NCBI GenBank assembly: GCA_963772315.1
Contig: CAVYWJ010000004.1
Span: 310,001 to 374,000, forward strand
Source: Haliangium sp963772315
Lineage (GTDB): Bacteria; Myxococcota_A; Polyangia; Haliangiales; Haliangiaceae
Length of the DNA: 64,000 bases
Direction of reading: 5' to 3'
The position numbers were made by a program, and so were the translations under genes. The notes beneath the pieces are model-generated. The model did no database searches, was not told the origin of the DNA, and saw nothing but the letters and a program-made list of their open reading frames with translations. This document shows, piece after piece, positions 52,824 through 62,294 of the stretch. Each line of letters opens with the position of its first letter. Position 1 is the first letter of the stretch.

Positions 52824-54360
52824 CTAGAAACCGCGGCGCGAGCGGCGCGTGCCGAGGACGAGGGCCATCAGGGCCAGCAAGAGCCAGCTGGCGTGAGCGC
52901 CGCCGGCCACGGCGCAGCCGCCGCCATCTCCCGAGCCGTCGCCGGGATTGCCGGGGGCGTCGGGGTCACCGGGATCCTCGGGATTCCCAGGGTTGCCAGG
53001 GTCGCCAGGGTCGCCCGGACCATCGGGATCCTCGGGACGCGGTCCCTCGATGTACTCGAATGCACCGATATCGGGCGTGTCGTCGCGGTCGACATCGTCG
53101 GCGTCGACCGCGATGTCGAAATCAGCGAGCGCGCGGCCGGCATCAACCGCGATCGAGGTGGGCTTCAGGCGGAAGTCGAAGGCATCGGGATCGACGAAGC
53201 CGACGTCATCGATCGTGGCGTCGACGATGTTGTTGCTCGCGTCCCAGGCGACATCGCCGCCCGCGGACACTGCAGCGGCGCCGCTCTCCAGGACCAGGTT
53301 GTTGTACGCGACGCTATCGCCGAGGCCAGGGCCAAAGACCTGGATTCCTTCCTGGGCGGCGCGGATGACCGTGTTGTGCAGGAGCTGGTAGCGCGCGCCC
53401 GCAGGGCCGGCGTCCCGCAGGTTGGCGTAGACGCCGGCGCCTCCGAAATCCACGATGACGTTGTTGTAGACCTTCATGTCCCCGGCCTCGAGGATGATGA
53501 TGCCCATGGCCGGCCCGCCGCGCAGGTGGTTGCTGTGCACGACACACGACGAGGTGCCGCCGAACTGGAATCCCTGGCTCTGGAACTCCTCGTTCAGGCG
53601 GCCGGGACGGATGATCGTGTTTCGATACACGTGGCAGTCTTTCGGCGTGACGCCGATCTGGAGTCCGTCCCAGCCCGCGTCCTCGACGACGTTGTCGTGG
53701 ACGTAGAGGCCCTCGTGGCGATGGGGGTAGGTCTGGATGTCGGTACCGCTGCAGTTCCTGGTCCGGCTGGGATAGCCGGTGCTGCCCAGGTAGAAGCCTT
53801 CTCCGCCCGGGTTGCGGATCAGGTTGTGGTGGAGGCGCACCTCGCGCTGGACGTGCTCCCTGAGATCCGGTGACTCGCACGTCGGGTCGGTCTTGACCAT
53901 GATCCCGGCAAATCCAGCGTCAACGATCTCGAGGTGATCGATCTCCAGGTAGTGGCTGTAGCCCGAGACCGCCACGCCCATGGCGGAGTAGTCGCCCGGG
54001 CCTGCAGCGACCTTGGCGGCACGCACGTAGATGCCGTACGGCTCAAATGCGTCGCCCGTACCGGTGATCTGCAGGTGTTCGGACGTATCGACGGTCAAGC
54101 CGTAGCCGCGATCCTGGTTCTCGATGTGCGCGACGCCGTCGCAGTTGCGGGTTGCGGATGACGATGGGCGCTTCCTCGGTGCCGTGGAAACTGGACAGGC
54201 GAAGCGCTGCCCGCTGCCCCGGCGCCAGACACACGGACTGGCCAGGCTTGACGCCGAGCGCATCGCCATCGAGCGAGACCTGATCGACAGCGATCACATG
54301 GTCGCAGTCGCATGCTGCCTCCGCCGCGGCCGGCGCAAGGCCGTAGGCCGGCTCGACCAG
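52824..54360 (-). pseudogene. Secreted beta-helix protein with MYXO-CTERM-like tail, broken 5' end
   Basis: Most of the protein is a right-handed parallel beta-helix: 'HYLEIDHLEIVDAGFAGIMV', 'GLYVHDNVVEDAGWDGLQIG', 'MKVYNNVIVDFGGAGVYANL'. Then comes a Pro/Gly/Asp-rich stalk and a C-terminal anchor 'GGCAVAGGAHASWLLLALMA' followed by Arg residues, as in MYXO-CTERM. The early part ('AACDCDHVIAVDQVSLDG') is in another frame; a 7-base duplication (CCGCAAC twice, near 54150) causes the shift. No start codon or signal peptide is found in frame before the topoisomerase stop at 54371, so the 5' end seems lost. Relatives include pectate-lyase-like surface proteins. Confidence 0.75.
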
Positions 54361-54370
54361 CGGTCCAACA

Positions 54371-57013
54371 TCACGTCTTGCGGCTGGCGCGCTTGCTGGC
54401 CTCGATACGCACGTTGCCCGGTGCTGCGAGATCCAGGACCAGGCGCGCCTTGCCTTGCGGCAACAGGCCATCGATGAGCAGCGTCTGGCCGCGGCGAAAC
54501 AGGCGATCGGCCTCCTGGTCGGGAATGCGTACGTCCCCGTGTACGAAAGCGACCACGAACCGGCAGGCCTCGCGCCAGCGCGAGCATCCCCAGGCGCGAT
54601 TACCGGCGATGATGTGGCCCTCGCGGCACACAGGACAGCGCGGTGGCTGATCGGCCGCGGACTCCTTGCGTGCAGCAGCCTTCCTGGGCGCAGCCTTCCT
54701 GGGCGCAGCCGGCTTCTTGCCCGTGGTTGATTGCTCGCCCGCGGCCGGCTTCTTGGGCGCGGCTGGCCGCTCGCCCGCAGCCAGCTTGGGCGCGGCCGGC
54801 CTGGGCGCGGTCGGCTTGCGCGCGGCCGGCGCCTTGTCGTCGAAGGCGAACTGGACCTTGCCTTCCTGATCGAGCACCAGGGCCGCGGAGAAGCGCTTGC
54901 CGCTCTTGGAGCGAAAGCCCTTGAGCGTTTGCGAGCGCCCGCGGCCGAGCAGCACGCGCACCAGCGCGGGCGAGACCTTGCGGCCTGCGATGCGCTTGAA
55001 GATGACGAACGAGCAGCGCTTGCCCGAGGCGCACTGGAAGGCCTTGAAGCCCTCGCTCACGGTCGTCTGGCACACCGGGCAGATGCCGAGGATCTCGTCC
55101 GTGGGCGAAGCCAGGGTGGGCGGCGTGGCAGCTGCGATGCTCTCGACGATGCGGGTGGTGAAGGCGCGGATCTCGTCCATGAAACGCGCCCGGCTGGCGC
55201 GGCCCTCGGCGATGGCGGCGAGCTTGTGCTCCCAGGCGCCGGTCAGCTCGGCAGAGAGCAGATCCTCGATGGGAATGGCGGCGATGAGCGCGCGGCCATG
55301 AACCGTGGGATGGAGCTCGCTGCCCTGGCGTTCGATGTACTTGCGTCCGAGCAAGGTCTCGATGATGGAGGCGCGGGTGGCGGGCGTGCCCAGACCCACG
55401 TCGCGGAGCGCGCGCCTGAGGGCTGCGTCGTCGATGCCGCGCCCGGCATGCTCCATGGCGCCGAGCAGGGTGCCCTCGGTGTAACGCCTGGGCGGCTGGG
55501 TCTTGCTCTCGCGAATATCGACCTTGGCGGTGTCCACGGTGGCGTTCCGGGGCACGGCCGGCAGGTGCCGCTCGCGCGCGCGCGCCTGGGACGGCGGCTC
55601 GGCCGCCTGCCAGCCCGGATCCACGCAGACGCGGCCGCTGGCGAGGAAGCGATGATCTGCGACCGTGGTCTCGATGTTCGTGTTTTCGAACACGGCGTCG
55701 GGCAAGAAGCCGGCCAGGAAGCGGCGCGCGACCAGGTCGTAGATGCGGCGCTCGTCCTGCCCCAGGCGTTCGAGATCGGGCACGGACGTGGTGGGTATGA
55801 TCGCGTGATGGTCGGTGACCTGGCTGTTGTCGATCATGCGCATGCCGGACGGCACGCCGCGGGCCAGCGCCTGCGCGGCCAGCTCGCCGTAGGGCCGGGC
55901 CAGCGCATGCAGCAAGGCGGGCAGCTCCGCGGCCATGTCGGAGGTGAGATGGCGCGAGTCCGTGCGCGGATAGGTGATGGCCTTGTGACGCTCGTAGAGC
56001 GCCTGCGCCGCCTCCAGCGTGCGCTTGGCCGACATGCGAAAGCGCTGGTTGGCCAGCTTCTGCAGGTTCGTGAGATCGAACAGCAGCGGCGGCTTCTCGC
56101 GCACGGTCTTGCGCTCGACCCGCGTCACCGTGCCGGCGCGGCCCGTGACCGCTGCCGCGATCTCCTCGGCCTGCGCGCGCGTGGCCAGGCGGGTCTCATG
56201 ATCTTCATCCTCGCGGCCGCGATCGGAAGCGTTGCCGGTCGCCTCGCGCTTGTCGGGCGCGGGCGCAGCCGGTCCCGAAGCCGGCCGGTGCCACAGGGCT
56301 TCGTACGTGCCCGCGCCATCGCGCAGCGCGAACGTGGCCTGCACCTGCCAGTACGCCTGGCTGACGAACGCTTCGATCTCCTGCTCGCGGCGGACGATCA
56401 GCGCCAGCGTCGGCGTCTGCACGCGGCCCACGGACATGAGCAGCCCGCGGGCGCCGCCGTGACGCACCAGCCCGGTGAGCGCGCGCGTGGCGTTCATTCC
56501 GACCAGCCAGTCGGCATCGGCGCGCGAGCGCGCTGCATCGGCCAGGGAGTCGAAATCCTGGCCAGGCCGCAGCTGCGCCATGCCGTGGCGGATGGCCTCC
56601 GCGGTCAGCGACGAGATCCACAGCCGGCGCACCGGCTTCTGACAGCCGCTGAGCTCGTGCACATAGCGAAAGATCAGCTCGCCCTCGCGCCCGGCATCGC
56701 AGGCGTTGACGATGGTGGCGACCTCGCGTGCGCGCATGAGGCGATGCAGGAGCCCGAGGTGCTTGGCGCCGGCGCGGCTCGGGCGCGCAGTGAGCCGCTC
56801 GGGCAGGATCGGCAGCAGCGCGGGCGACCAGCTCTTCCACCTGGGATCGTACTCGTGCGGCTCGCGCAGCTCGGCCAGGTGCCCGATGCACCAGCTCACC
56901 CAAACGCCGTTGCCTTCGAGGTAGCCGTCGCGCGCGGTCCGTGCGCCGATGACGCGGGCGATGTCTCGCGCCATGGACGGCTTCTCGGCGATGACCAGGG
57001 TGACAGGCGTCAT
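54371..57013 (-). CDS. topB: DNA topoisomerase III
   Basis: 880 residues. The TOPRIM domain has 'VIAEKPSMARDIARVIGA' and 'ACDAGREGELIFRYVHEL'; the catalytic Tyr is in 'YERHKAITYPRTDSRHL'. The core continues with 'LGTPATRASIIETLLGRKYI'. After it come two zinc-ribbon-like segments, 'ICPVCQTTVSEGFKAFQC' and 'RCPVCREGHIIAGNRAWGCS'. Between them lies a basic low-complexity linker of repeated Ala-Ala-Pro-Lys type units, about 75 residues, which probably binds DNA non-specifically. The enzyme decatenates and relaxes DNA by single-strand passage. It is longer than E. coli TopB (653 residues) because of the tail. Confidence 0.95.
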   Translation of the reverse strand: MTPVTLVIAEKPSMARDIARVIGARTARDGYLEGNGVWVSWCIGHLAELREPHEYDPRWKSWSPALLPILPERLTARPSRAGAKHLGLLHRLMRAREVATIVNACDAGREGELIFRYVHELSGCQKPVRRLWISSLTAEAIRHGMAQLRPGQDFDSLADAARSRADADWLVGMNATRALTGLVRHGGARGLLMSVGRVQTPTLALIVRREQEIEAFVSQAYWQVQATFALRDGAGTYEALWHRPASGPAAPAPDKREATGNASDRGREDEDHETRLATRAQAEEIAAAVTGRAGTVTRVERKTVREKPPLLFDLTNLQKLANQRFRMSAKRTLEAAQALYERHKAITYPRTDSRHLTSDMAAELPALLHALARPYGELAAQALARGVPSGMRMIDNSQVTDHHAIIPTTSVPDLERLGQDERRIYDLVARRFLAGFLPDAVFENTNIETTVADHRFLASGRVCVDPGWQAAEPPSQARARERHLPAVPRNATVDTAKVDIRESKTQPPRRYTEGTLLGAMEHAGRGIDDAALRRALRDVGLGTPATRASIIETLLGRKYIERQGSELHPTVHGRALIAAIPIEDLLSAELTGAWEHKLAAIAEGRASRARFMDEIRAFTTRIVESIAAATPPTLASPTDEILGICPVCQTTVSEGFKAFQCASGKRCSFVIFKRIAGRKVSPALVRVLLGRGRSQTLKGFRSKSGKRFSAALVLDQEGKVQFAFDDKAPAARKPTAPRPAAPKLAAGERPAAPKKPAAGEQSTTGKKPAAPRKAAPRKAAARKESAADQPPRCPVCREGHIIAGNRAWGCSRWREACRFVVAFVHGDVRIPDQEADRLFRRGQTLLIDGLLPQGKARLVLDLAAPGNVRIEASKRASRKT

Positions 57014-57127
57014 GGGCTGTTGTGTGTGCAGGGGAGCGCCAGCATTCTAGCCGGTCTGGCGAGGAGGGCCACCCGGCCGCGCAGATGGTCGCTGCCGGCC
57101 AGGCGGGTTTGCGTATACTCCACGGCG

Positions 57128-57838
57128 ATGAGCGAGCGAGCCTGGCGAAACGTGGCTTTGGCGCTGATGGTGGTCGTGGCCATCCTGTGGTGGCGAGACT
57201 GCCACCGGCCGCGCGCCGTCGAGCCCGGGCTTGCGCGCCAGGAAGCGGCCAGCGCCCGCTCGGAGTCGCGGTCCGGGTTCCGCGCAGCCGGTGATACGCG
57301 TGCCCGGCCGGCGCGCAACACCGAGCAGGCGTGGGATGAGAGCGAGGAAGAGATGCCACCTGCGGGGCCAGATCTGCGCCAGCAGATCGCCGACCACTGG
57401 GCGGTGCGCTTCCTGACCCCGCAACCAGGTGAGAACCTGCTCGATTATCGCGATCGCGTGGTGCCAGCGGCGCAGCTCGCTGTGGCTCCCCACCGCACGC
57501 GCGTGGCCGAGAACCGGCGGCGCTTTGCCGAGGCTGCTGCGCTCGACGCCGAGCAGCAGCGAGCGCTCGACGCGGCCGTGCAGCGCGCGGCCGGCGACAT
57601 CCAGGATCACGTGATGCAGTCCGTGCTCTCGGGCGAGCTCATGCCGCCCCGGGTGAGGCCGGCCCGGGCCGTGGCGTTCGCGCGCGATGTCCTCGATATG
57701 CTCGACCGCGCCAACCGCGAGTTCCGCGGCACGCTCAGCAGCGACCAGCTCGCGGTGCTCGACGAGAGCGGCTTCGATATCGTGGACTACCTGGTGTTCT
57801 CCACGCGCTGGGAAGATCTGCTGGGTGTGGTCGAGTGA
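57128..57838 (+). CDS. Membrane-anchored protein of unknown function
   Basis: 236 residues from the ATG at 57128. One N-terminal helix ('NVALALMVVVAILWW') is an uncleaved anchor, leaving most of the chain in the periplasm. A disordered Arg/Ala/Glu-rich stretch runs to about residue 80, followed by a helical domain ('AAALDAEQQRALDAAVQRAA', 'FARDVLDMLDRANREFRGTL'). The final helix pair resembles domains that sense periplasmic stress, but no family is recognised. It stands alone between topB and the Gly/Cys-rich lipoprotein gene. Confidence 0.75.
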   Translation: MSERAWRNVALALMVVVAILWWRDCHRPRAVEPGLARQEAASARSESRSGFRAAGDTRARPARNTEQAWDESEEEMPPAGPDLRQQIADHWAVRFLTPQPGENLLDYRDRVVPAAQLAVAPHRTRVAENRRRFAEAAALDAEQQRALDAAVQRAAGDIQDHVMQSVLSGELMPPRVRPARAVAFARDVLDMLDRANREFRGTLSSDQLAVLDESGFDIVDYLVFSTRWEDLLGVVE

Positions 57839-57956
57839 GATGACGCGCTCGCGATGACGCGAATGAAGCTGTGCGATTACGCAGCGCGTAAACGCATGTT
57901 CACGTGATGTAAAGATGACGCGCTGCCACTCGCTGGGGTTACATTGGTAGATCCGT

Positions 57957-59690
57957 ATGCGAGCAAGGACAATGACGTGCCTGCTGGTCGCATCTGCAAC
58001 CGCGCTCGGTTGCGGTGCGGCTGATTCCAGCGTGGATCCTGGCGATCTCGAGCTACGCGATCTCCTGGGCATAGCGCCCGAGGTGGCCGCAGGCTGGGAC
58101 GCGACCGAGCGTGCGCGTGCACGCGCGATCCTCGCGCGCGCCTCGGGACGAGCGAGCGAGGAGCCGGCCGAGCCGGTGCGGCTCGGGCTCGGCACGGACG
58201 AGCGCGAGGCGATCATCGCCAGCATGTCCGCCGTGGACGAGCAGCGCCGCGAGCTCGGGCGCGAGCCCGTGGTGGTGGCGTGGGTGCTGGTCGAGCACCA
58301 GCAGGTCGAGGTGCTGCCGGTGTCGGGCGAGCGTGTGAACGTGGCCATGGCCAGCGCCGGCGCGCCCGAGCCGTCATCGCTCGTCCTCGACGGCTGGGAA
58401 CAGGCCACGCGCGCGGGCTGGGACGAGCTGGCGCAGCGGCAGCCGGGCTTGCTGTCGTCGCTGGCCCGCCAGGCCGGCTTTCGCGACGAGCCCGTGCCCC
58501 TGCCCGTGATTCCTGCGCCGCAGGAGCCGTTTGCCGTGATCTTCGTCGATGCCGGGGCGAGGTCGTTCCTGGCTGTCAATCCCGTGCTCCTGGCCGCGCA
58601 GGAGCCATCGGACAGCGGCGGCGAGGACATCGCGTTTGCCAGACCGGACGCGCCCGGTGCAGCGCCCGGGCCGCGTGCGCCGGTCGTGGTGGGCGTGCCG
58701 GTCACCGGTGGCGCCGCGGAGGATGCAGCCCTCGCAGAGACAGCGGGCGCGGTGGCGGCCAGCGGTAATCCTTACTCGTTCTTCGGGTCGATCAACGAGT
58801 GCGCAGCGTTCCAGCGCCAGCGTTGCCAGGATTGCGCGACCGATACGTCGTGCGAGACCGTGACGCGCGATGCCGAGAGCGTCGCAGCCGAGTGCGAGGC
58901 GCTGAGCGCCGACGACGAGCGCGGCTATTACCTCATTTGCATCAACCTGGCCCTGGCCATGGCCACGGTGGCCGACTGCGCGGACGATACGGCGCAGTGT
59001 CCCCAGGCCAGCAACGCGGGCAACCAGCTCTCCGCGCTCGCGTTCAACAGCGTGTTCCTCGACGACACCACCTGCGCCGGCGCGCTCGACAGCTGCCTGT
59101 CCGATATCTTCGGCTCGCCCGAGGAAGACTTTCCGGGCCCGGGCTCGCCCGACCCGCCGCCGCCGCCTCGCAATACCGATCTCTCGTGCGGCGATCCAAA
59201 CATCAACTGTGAGTTCTCGCCCTCGTGTAGCTCGTCGTGCTCCGTGGGCAGCTGCGACAATGCGCTGAGCTGCGGCGGTTGCGAGGGCAGCAGCTGCGAG
59301 GGCAGCAGCTGCGAGAGCTGCGAGAGCTGCGACAGCAGTGGCGGCGGCGGCGGCGGTGGTGGTGGCGGGAGCAGCGGCTGCGATGATGGCGACGGTGGTG
59401 GTGGTGGCGGAAGCAGCGGCTGTGAAGGCGGCGGCTGCGAAGGCGGCGGCTGCGACAGCGGTGGCTGCGACAGCGGTGGCTGCGATGGCGGCTGCGACAG
59501 CGGCGGCTGTGACGGCGGAAGCTGCAGCGGCGGCAGCGATAGCTGTAACTCGAGCTGCAGCGTCGCGCGCCGGCAGGGCAACGGGCAGACCGCGCTGGCG
59601 CTGCTGTGGGTGCTCGCGCCGTGGGTGTTCCTGGAGTACCGGCGCCGCCGCGAGCGCCGGCGATCGGGACAGCAGGAGGGGGCGCTGTGA
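57957..59690 (+). CDS. Lipoprotein with Gly-Gly-Cys repeat region
   Basis: 577 residues. The lipobox 'ATALGCGAAD' is followed by a soluble domain of about 380 residues, whose second half contains paired Cys ('FQRQRCQDCATDTSCETV'). Residues about 420-535 are a low-complexity tract built from Ser-Cys, Gly-Gly-Cys and poly-Gly ('CEGSSCEGSSCESCESC', 'GCEGGGCEGGGCDSGGC'), with more than 30 Cys. A membrane helix ('TALALLWVLAPWVFLEY') and a basic end follow. The tract could bind metal, cross-link, or be modified on Cys. The stop overlaps the start of the Lgt-like gene (GTGA), which points to a joint function. Confidence 0.82.
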   Translation: MRARTMTCLLVASATALGCGAADSSVDPGDLELRDLLGIAPEVAAGWDATERARARAILARASGRASEEPAEPVRLGLGTDEREAIIASMSAVDEQRRELGREPVVVAWVLVEHQQVEVLPVSGERVNVAMASAGAPEPSSLVLDGWEQATRAGWDELAQRQPGLLSSLARQAGFRDEPVPLPVIPAPQEPFAVIFVDAGARSFLAVNPVLLAAQEPSDSGGEDIAFARPDAPGAAPGPRAPVVVGVPVTGGAAEDAALAETAGAVAASGNPYSFFGSINECAAFQRQRCQDCATDTSCETVTRDAESVAAECEALSADDERGYYLICINLALAMATVADCADDTAQCPQASNAGNQLSALAFNSVFLDDTTCAGALDSCLSDIFGSPEEDFPGPGSPDPPPPPRNTDLSCGDPNINCEFSPSCSSSCSVGSCDNALSCGGCEGSSCEGSSCESCESCDSSGGGGGGGGGGSSGCDDGDGGGGGGSSGCEGGGCEGGGCDSGGCDSGGCDGGCDSGGCDGGSCSGGSDSCNSSCSVARRQGNGQTALALLWVLAPWVFLEYRRRRERRRSGQQEGAL

Positions 59691-61207
59691 GGCACCACAT
59701 CGTCGCGTGGCTCACCCCCTGGATTGGCCAGGACGCGGCCGGGATCCTGGCGCCCACGTGGTTCACCATGGCCGGGCTGGCCGGTCTGGTGGTCAGCGTG
59801 ATGGTGGTGCGCGCTGCGCGCCGCAACGGCGATGACGTCAGCGTGGCAGCGCGCGCGATCCTGATCGCGTACGTGGCAGCGATCCTGGGCGGGATGGTGA
59901 TCCCGCTGGTGGCTGATATGCTGATGCACCTGCTGCGCGGCGGTGGCCTGCGCGTGCGCTGGGCGGGCATGGTCTCGTACTGCGGATTCCTGGCCGGGCT
60001 GGCGGCTGCAGCGCTGGTGCTGCGACGCAGCAGCCTGTCCCTGGCGCGCTTCGGTGATCTGGCCGCAGCGCCGCTCGGCCTGGGCATTGCCGTCACGCGC
60101 CTGGGTTGTTTCCTGGCCGGCTGCGACTATGGCCAGGTCAGCGCGGTGCCGTGGGCGCTGCGGTTTCCGTCCGGCAGTCCGGCATGGTCTGCGCACGTGC
60201 ACGCCGGCCTGGTTCCGGCCACGCGCGATGCCTCGCTGCCCGTGCACCCGACGCAGCTCTACGAGGCGTTCCTCGGCGTGCTGATCTTCGCGCTCGCCTG
60301 CGGGCTGGCGCGGGTGCCCTGGGCGCGGCGCAGCCACGGGCGCGTGTTCTGGTCAGTGGCTGCGGTCTACGGCGCGGGCCGGCTGCTCATCGAGATGCTC
60401 CGCGGCGACGTGAGCCGCGGGCTGGTGGGCGTGCTCTCGACCGGGCAGATCTTCGCGCTGCTCCTGGCCGCGGTTGCCGTGGTCGCGCTGTGGCGCGTGC
60501 GTCGCGCCCCTGCGGCGGCGCTGGCAGCCGTGCTGGTCGTGTCCGTGACGATGCCCGTGGCGCCGGCGCACGCCGACACCGAGGAGGCCGCGGCCGCGCC
60601 GGCGCCCCGCAAGCAGGCCGAGGTCGGGCTGCTCCTCGGTACGTCGCTGCCGCTCAACCGGCGCTCCGGTCAAGTCCCGCAGCTCAGCGGTGGCTCGCTC
60701 ACGGGCAGCCTCGAGATCAGCCCCGGAATCGACGTGGGGCTCGATCTCGACAGCATGGCCAGCAACGTGGCCACGCACATCTCGCTGGCAGCCTTTGCAG
60801 GCACACACCGCGCGGTGACCCCGAAGCTCACGCTCGGCGTGCGCGGCGGCTTCGGCGGCACCCTGGTCGACTTCGCGGACCAGTCGTTCGTCGATGTGCT
60901 CGCCGTGGACGTATGCGTGGAGGCCACGGCTGCCTGGGCGCTGTCCGACAGGTGGCAGGTGCTGGTGCGGCCGCTGTCGATCGACTTCATCAATGCGGCC
61001 GCGCTCGGTGGGCCGATCGTGACCTACCAGTTTCACGCCGGCGTGTCGTATCGCTTCGGCGTGGGCCGCCGGGCATCGGCCTCTGCGCCTGCACAGCCGG
61101 CAGCGCCTGCACAGCCAGAGGCGCCTGCACAGCCGGCAACGCCCGCGCCGGAAGCGCCTGCAGCGCCGGAAACGCCGCAAGATCCTTACGCGACGCCGGG
61201 AGACTAG
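59687..61207 (+). CDS. Lgt-like diacylglyceryl transferase fused to an outer-membrane-type domain
   Basis: 506 residues from GTG at 59687, with AGGAGG upstream. The first 300 residues are a seven-helix Lgt-type membrane enzyme: 'VTRLGCFLAGCDYGQ' and 'LPVHPTQLYEAFLGVLIFA' are family landmarks. At the position of the catalytic His loop (Ser-Phe-His-Gly-Gly-Leu in E. coli Lgt) the sequence is 'MVSYCGFLAG', so a key residue differs. After a signal-like 'VSVTMPVAPAHADTEE' comes a beta-rich domain of 150 residues ('LTGSLEISPGIDVGLDLDSM') and a Pro/Ala-rich tail, like a small outer-membrane barrel protein. It may lipidate the Cys-rich protein encoded immediately upstream; that is inference. Confidence 0.83.
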   Translation: MRHHIVAWLTPWIGQDAAGILAPTWFTMAGLAGLVVSVMVVRAARRNGDDVSVAARAILIAYVAAILGGMVIPLVADMLMHLLRGGGLRVRWAGMVSYCGFLAGLAAAALVLRRSSLSLARFGDLAAAPLGLGIAVTRLGCFLAGCDYGQVSAVPWALRFPSGSPAWSAHVHAGLVPATRDASLPVHPTQLYEAFLGVLIFALACGLARVPWARRSHGRVFWSVAAVYGAGRLLIEMLRGDVSRGLVGVLSTGQIFALLLAAVAVVALWRVRRAPAAALAAVLVVSVTMPVAPAHADTEEAAAAPAPRKQAEVGLLLGTSLPLNRRSGQVPQLSGGSLTGSLEISPGIDVGLDLDSMASNVATHISLAAFAGTHRAVTPKLTLGVRGGFGGTLVDFADQSFVDVLAVDVCVEATAAWALSDRWQVLVRPLSIDFINAAALGGPIVTYQFHAGVSYRFGVGRRASASAPAQPAAPAQPEAPAQPATPAPEAPAAPETPQDPYATPGD

Positions 61208-61214
61208 GCGAAGG

Positions 61215-62243
61215 CTACGGCTGGGCCAGGGCCGCGAGCGCCACGGTCACGCGCGAGGCCGTGGTCGAGAACGCGGCCACGGAGATGGCATCGAAGATCG
61301 CGGCATCGTCGGTGAGCGAGGCCGCACGCAGCGCATCGAGGCTGCTGGCGCCCAGCCGCCAGGGCGCCAGGGTCATCACGTCGGCAAATGCTTCGAGCGC
61401 GCGGTCGAGCTCGCTCTGCGCGGCCTCGACACGGGCGAGCGCACGCACGGTGGCGGCGTCGCCCAGGCGTCTGGCAACCGCGCGCGCGATGAGCTGGCGC
61501 TGCCTGACCGCGAGCGGCCTGTCGCGCTCGTGCACGTAGGCGAGGCAGTCGGCAAAGGCATCGGCCGTGAGAGGCCGCCGGGCCAGATCGATCAGGCGGG
61601 GCGCATCGGGATCGGGCCACGCCGAGAGATCGGGGCTGGCCAGCGGCGGGGTGTCGGGGTCGGCTACAGGCGGCCGGTGCGCGACATGGTAGTCGAGCTC
61701 GATCCCCACGGCATCGGCGATGCGGTTGAGGTAACCGAAGAACGCGGACAGGACGATCACGTGCAGGATCGCGTCGTCGTCGAGGCCGGCGGCGTGGGCG
61801 CGCGCGCGGTCGTCCTGTCCGAGCGTCCACGGTGCTTCGGTGACCAGCCGGGCCAGACCCGCGAGGACGCGGTCCACGGCGCTCGTGCCCACGGTTCGCG
61901 GATCCGCGATGACCGACCGGGCCAGCTTGTCATCATCTGCTGCGACACGCAGAAACTCTGCGTGAGTTGCCGTTCAATAGAAGCATTGGTTGAGCCGTGA
62001 GGTCACGGCATTGACCAGCTCGCGCTGCGGCCAGGTCAGCGGCCCCTGGCCGTTGAGCGTGCCCGACAGCCGGAACACGCGGCGCATCAGATCGGCATCC
62101 AGGCTATGCGCGCGGATGATGCCGGCCGCGTCATCGTGCGGCGGCACGTACGTCGGCGGCATGGGCCGGTTCATCATCTGCTCGTAGACCTCGCGCAGGA
62201 GGCCGGTGGATTCGTGATATCCGGTCACGGGCAGGTGCGCCAT
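61215..62243 (-). CDS. AhpD-like carboxymuconolactone decarboxylase family selenoprotein
   Basis: 342 residues if UGA at 61976-61974 is read as selenocysteine (residue 90). Before it the frame reads 'PQRELVNAVTSRLNQCFY'; after it 'TATHAEFLRVAADDDKLARS'. The family motif is Asn-x-Cys-x-x-Cys-x-x-x-His, and here the second Cys is replaced by UGA: N-Q-C-F-Y-U-T-A-T-H. Both sides are in the same frame and the protein continues for 252 residues with a second CMD-like half ('DDAILHVIVLSAFFGYLNRI'). A SECIS-type hairpin lies directly after the UGA. AhpD-type proteins are thiol peroxidase-like redox enzymes, and CxxU versions are known. Without Sec insertion only an inactive 89-residue fragment would form. 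Confidence 0.82.
61946..61964 (-). promoter_or_regulatory. SECIS-like hairpin for selenocysteine insertion
   Basis: Nine bases after the UGA the minus strand folds into a perfect 7-bp stem, CACGCAG / CTGCGTG, with the loop AGTTT. A G is present in the first two loop positions, as in bacterial SECIS elements, and the loop begins 16 bases from the UGA, at the lower end of the known distance range. Confidence 0.75.
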
Positions 62244-62294
62244 GACTCGATTGTAAAGACTCGCGCCGGCGCAGCGCCAGCCTTGGCGACCAGG

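Noticed and set aside
61974..62243. Short 89-residue CMD-family protein ending at UGA
   Set aside because: The frame continues past the UGA with the conserved His and a second domain, and the UGA falls on the conserved Cys of the motif, so termination is unlikely to be the intended reading.
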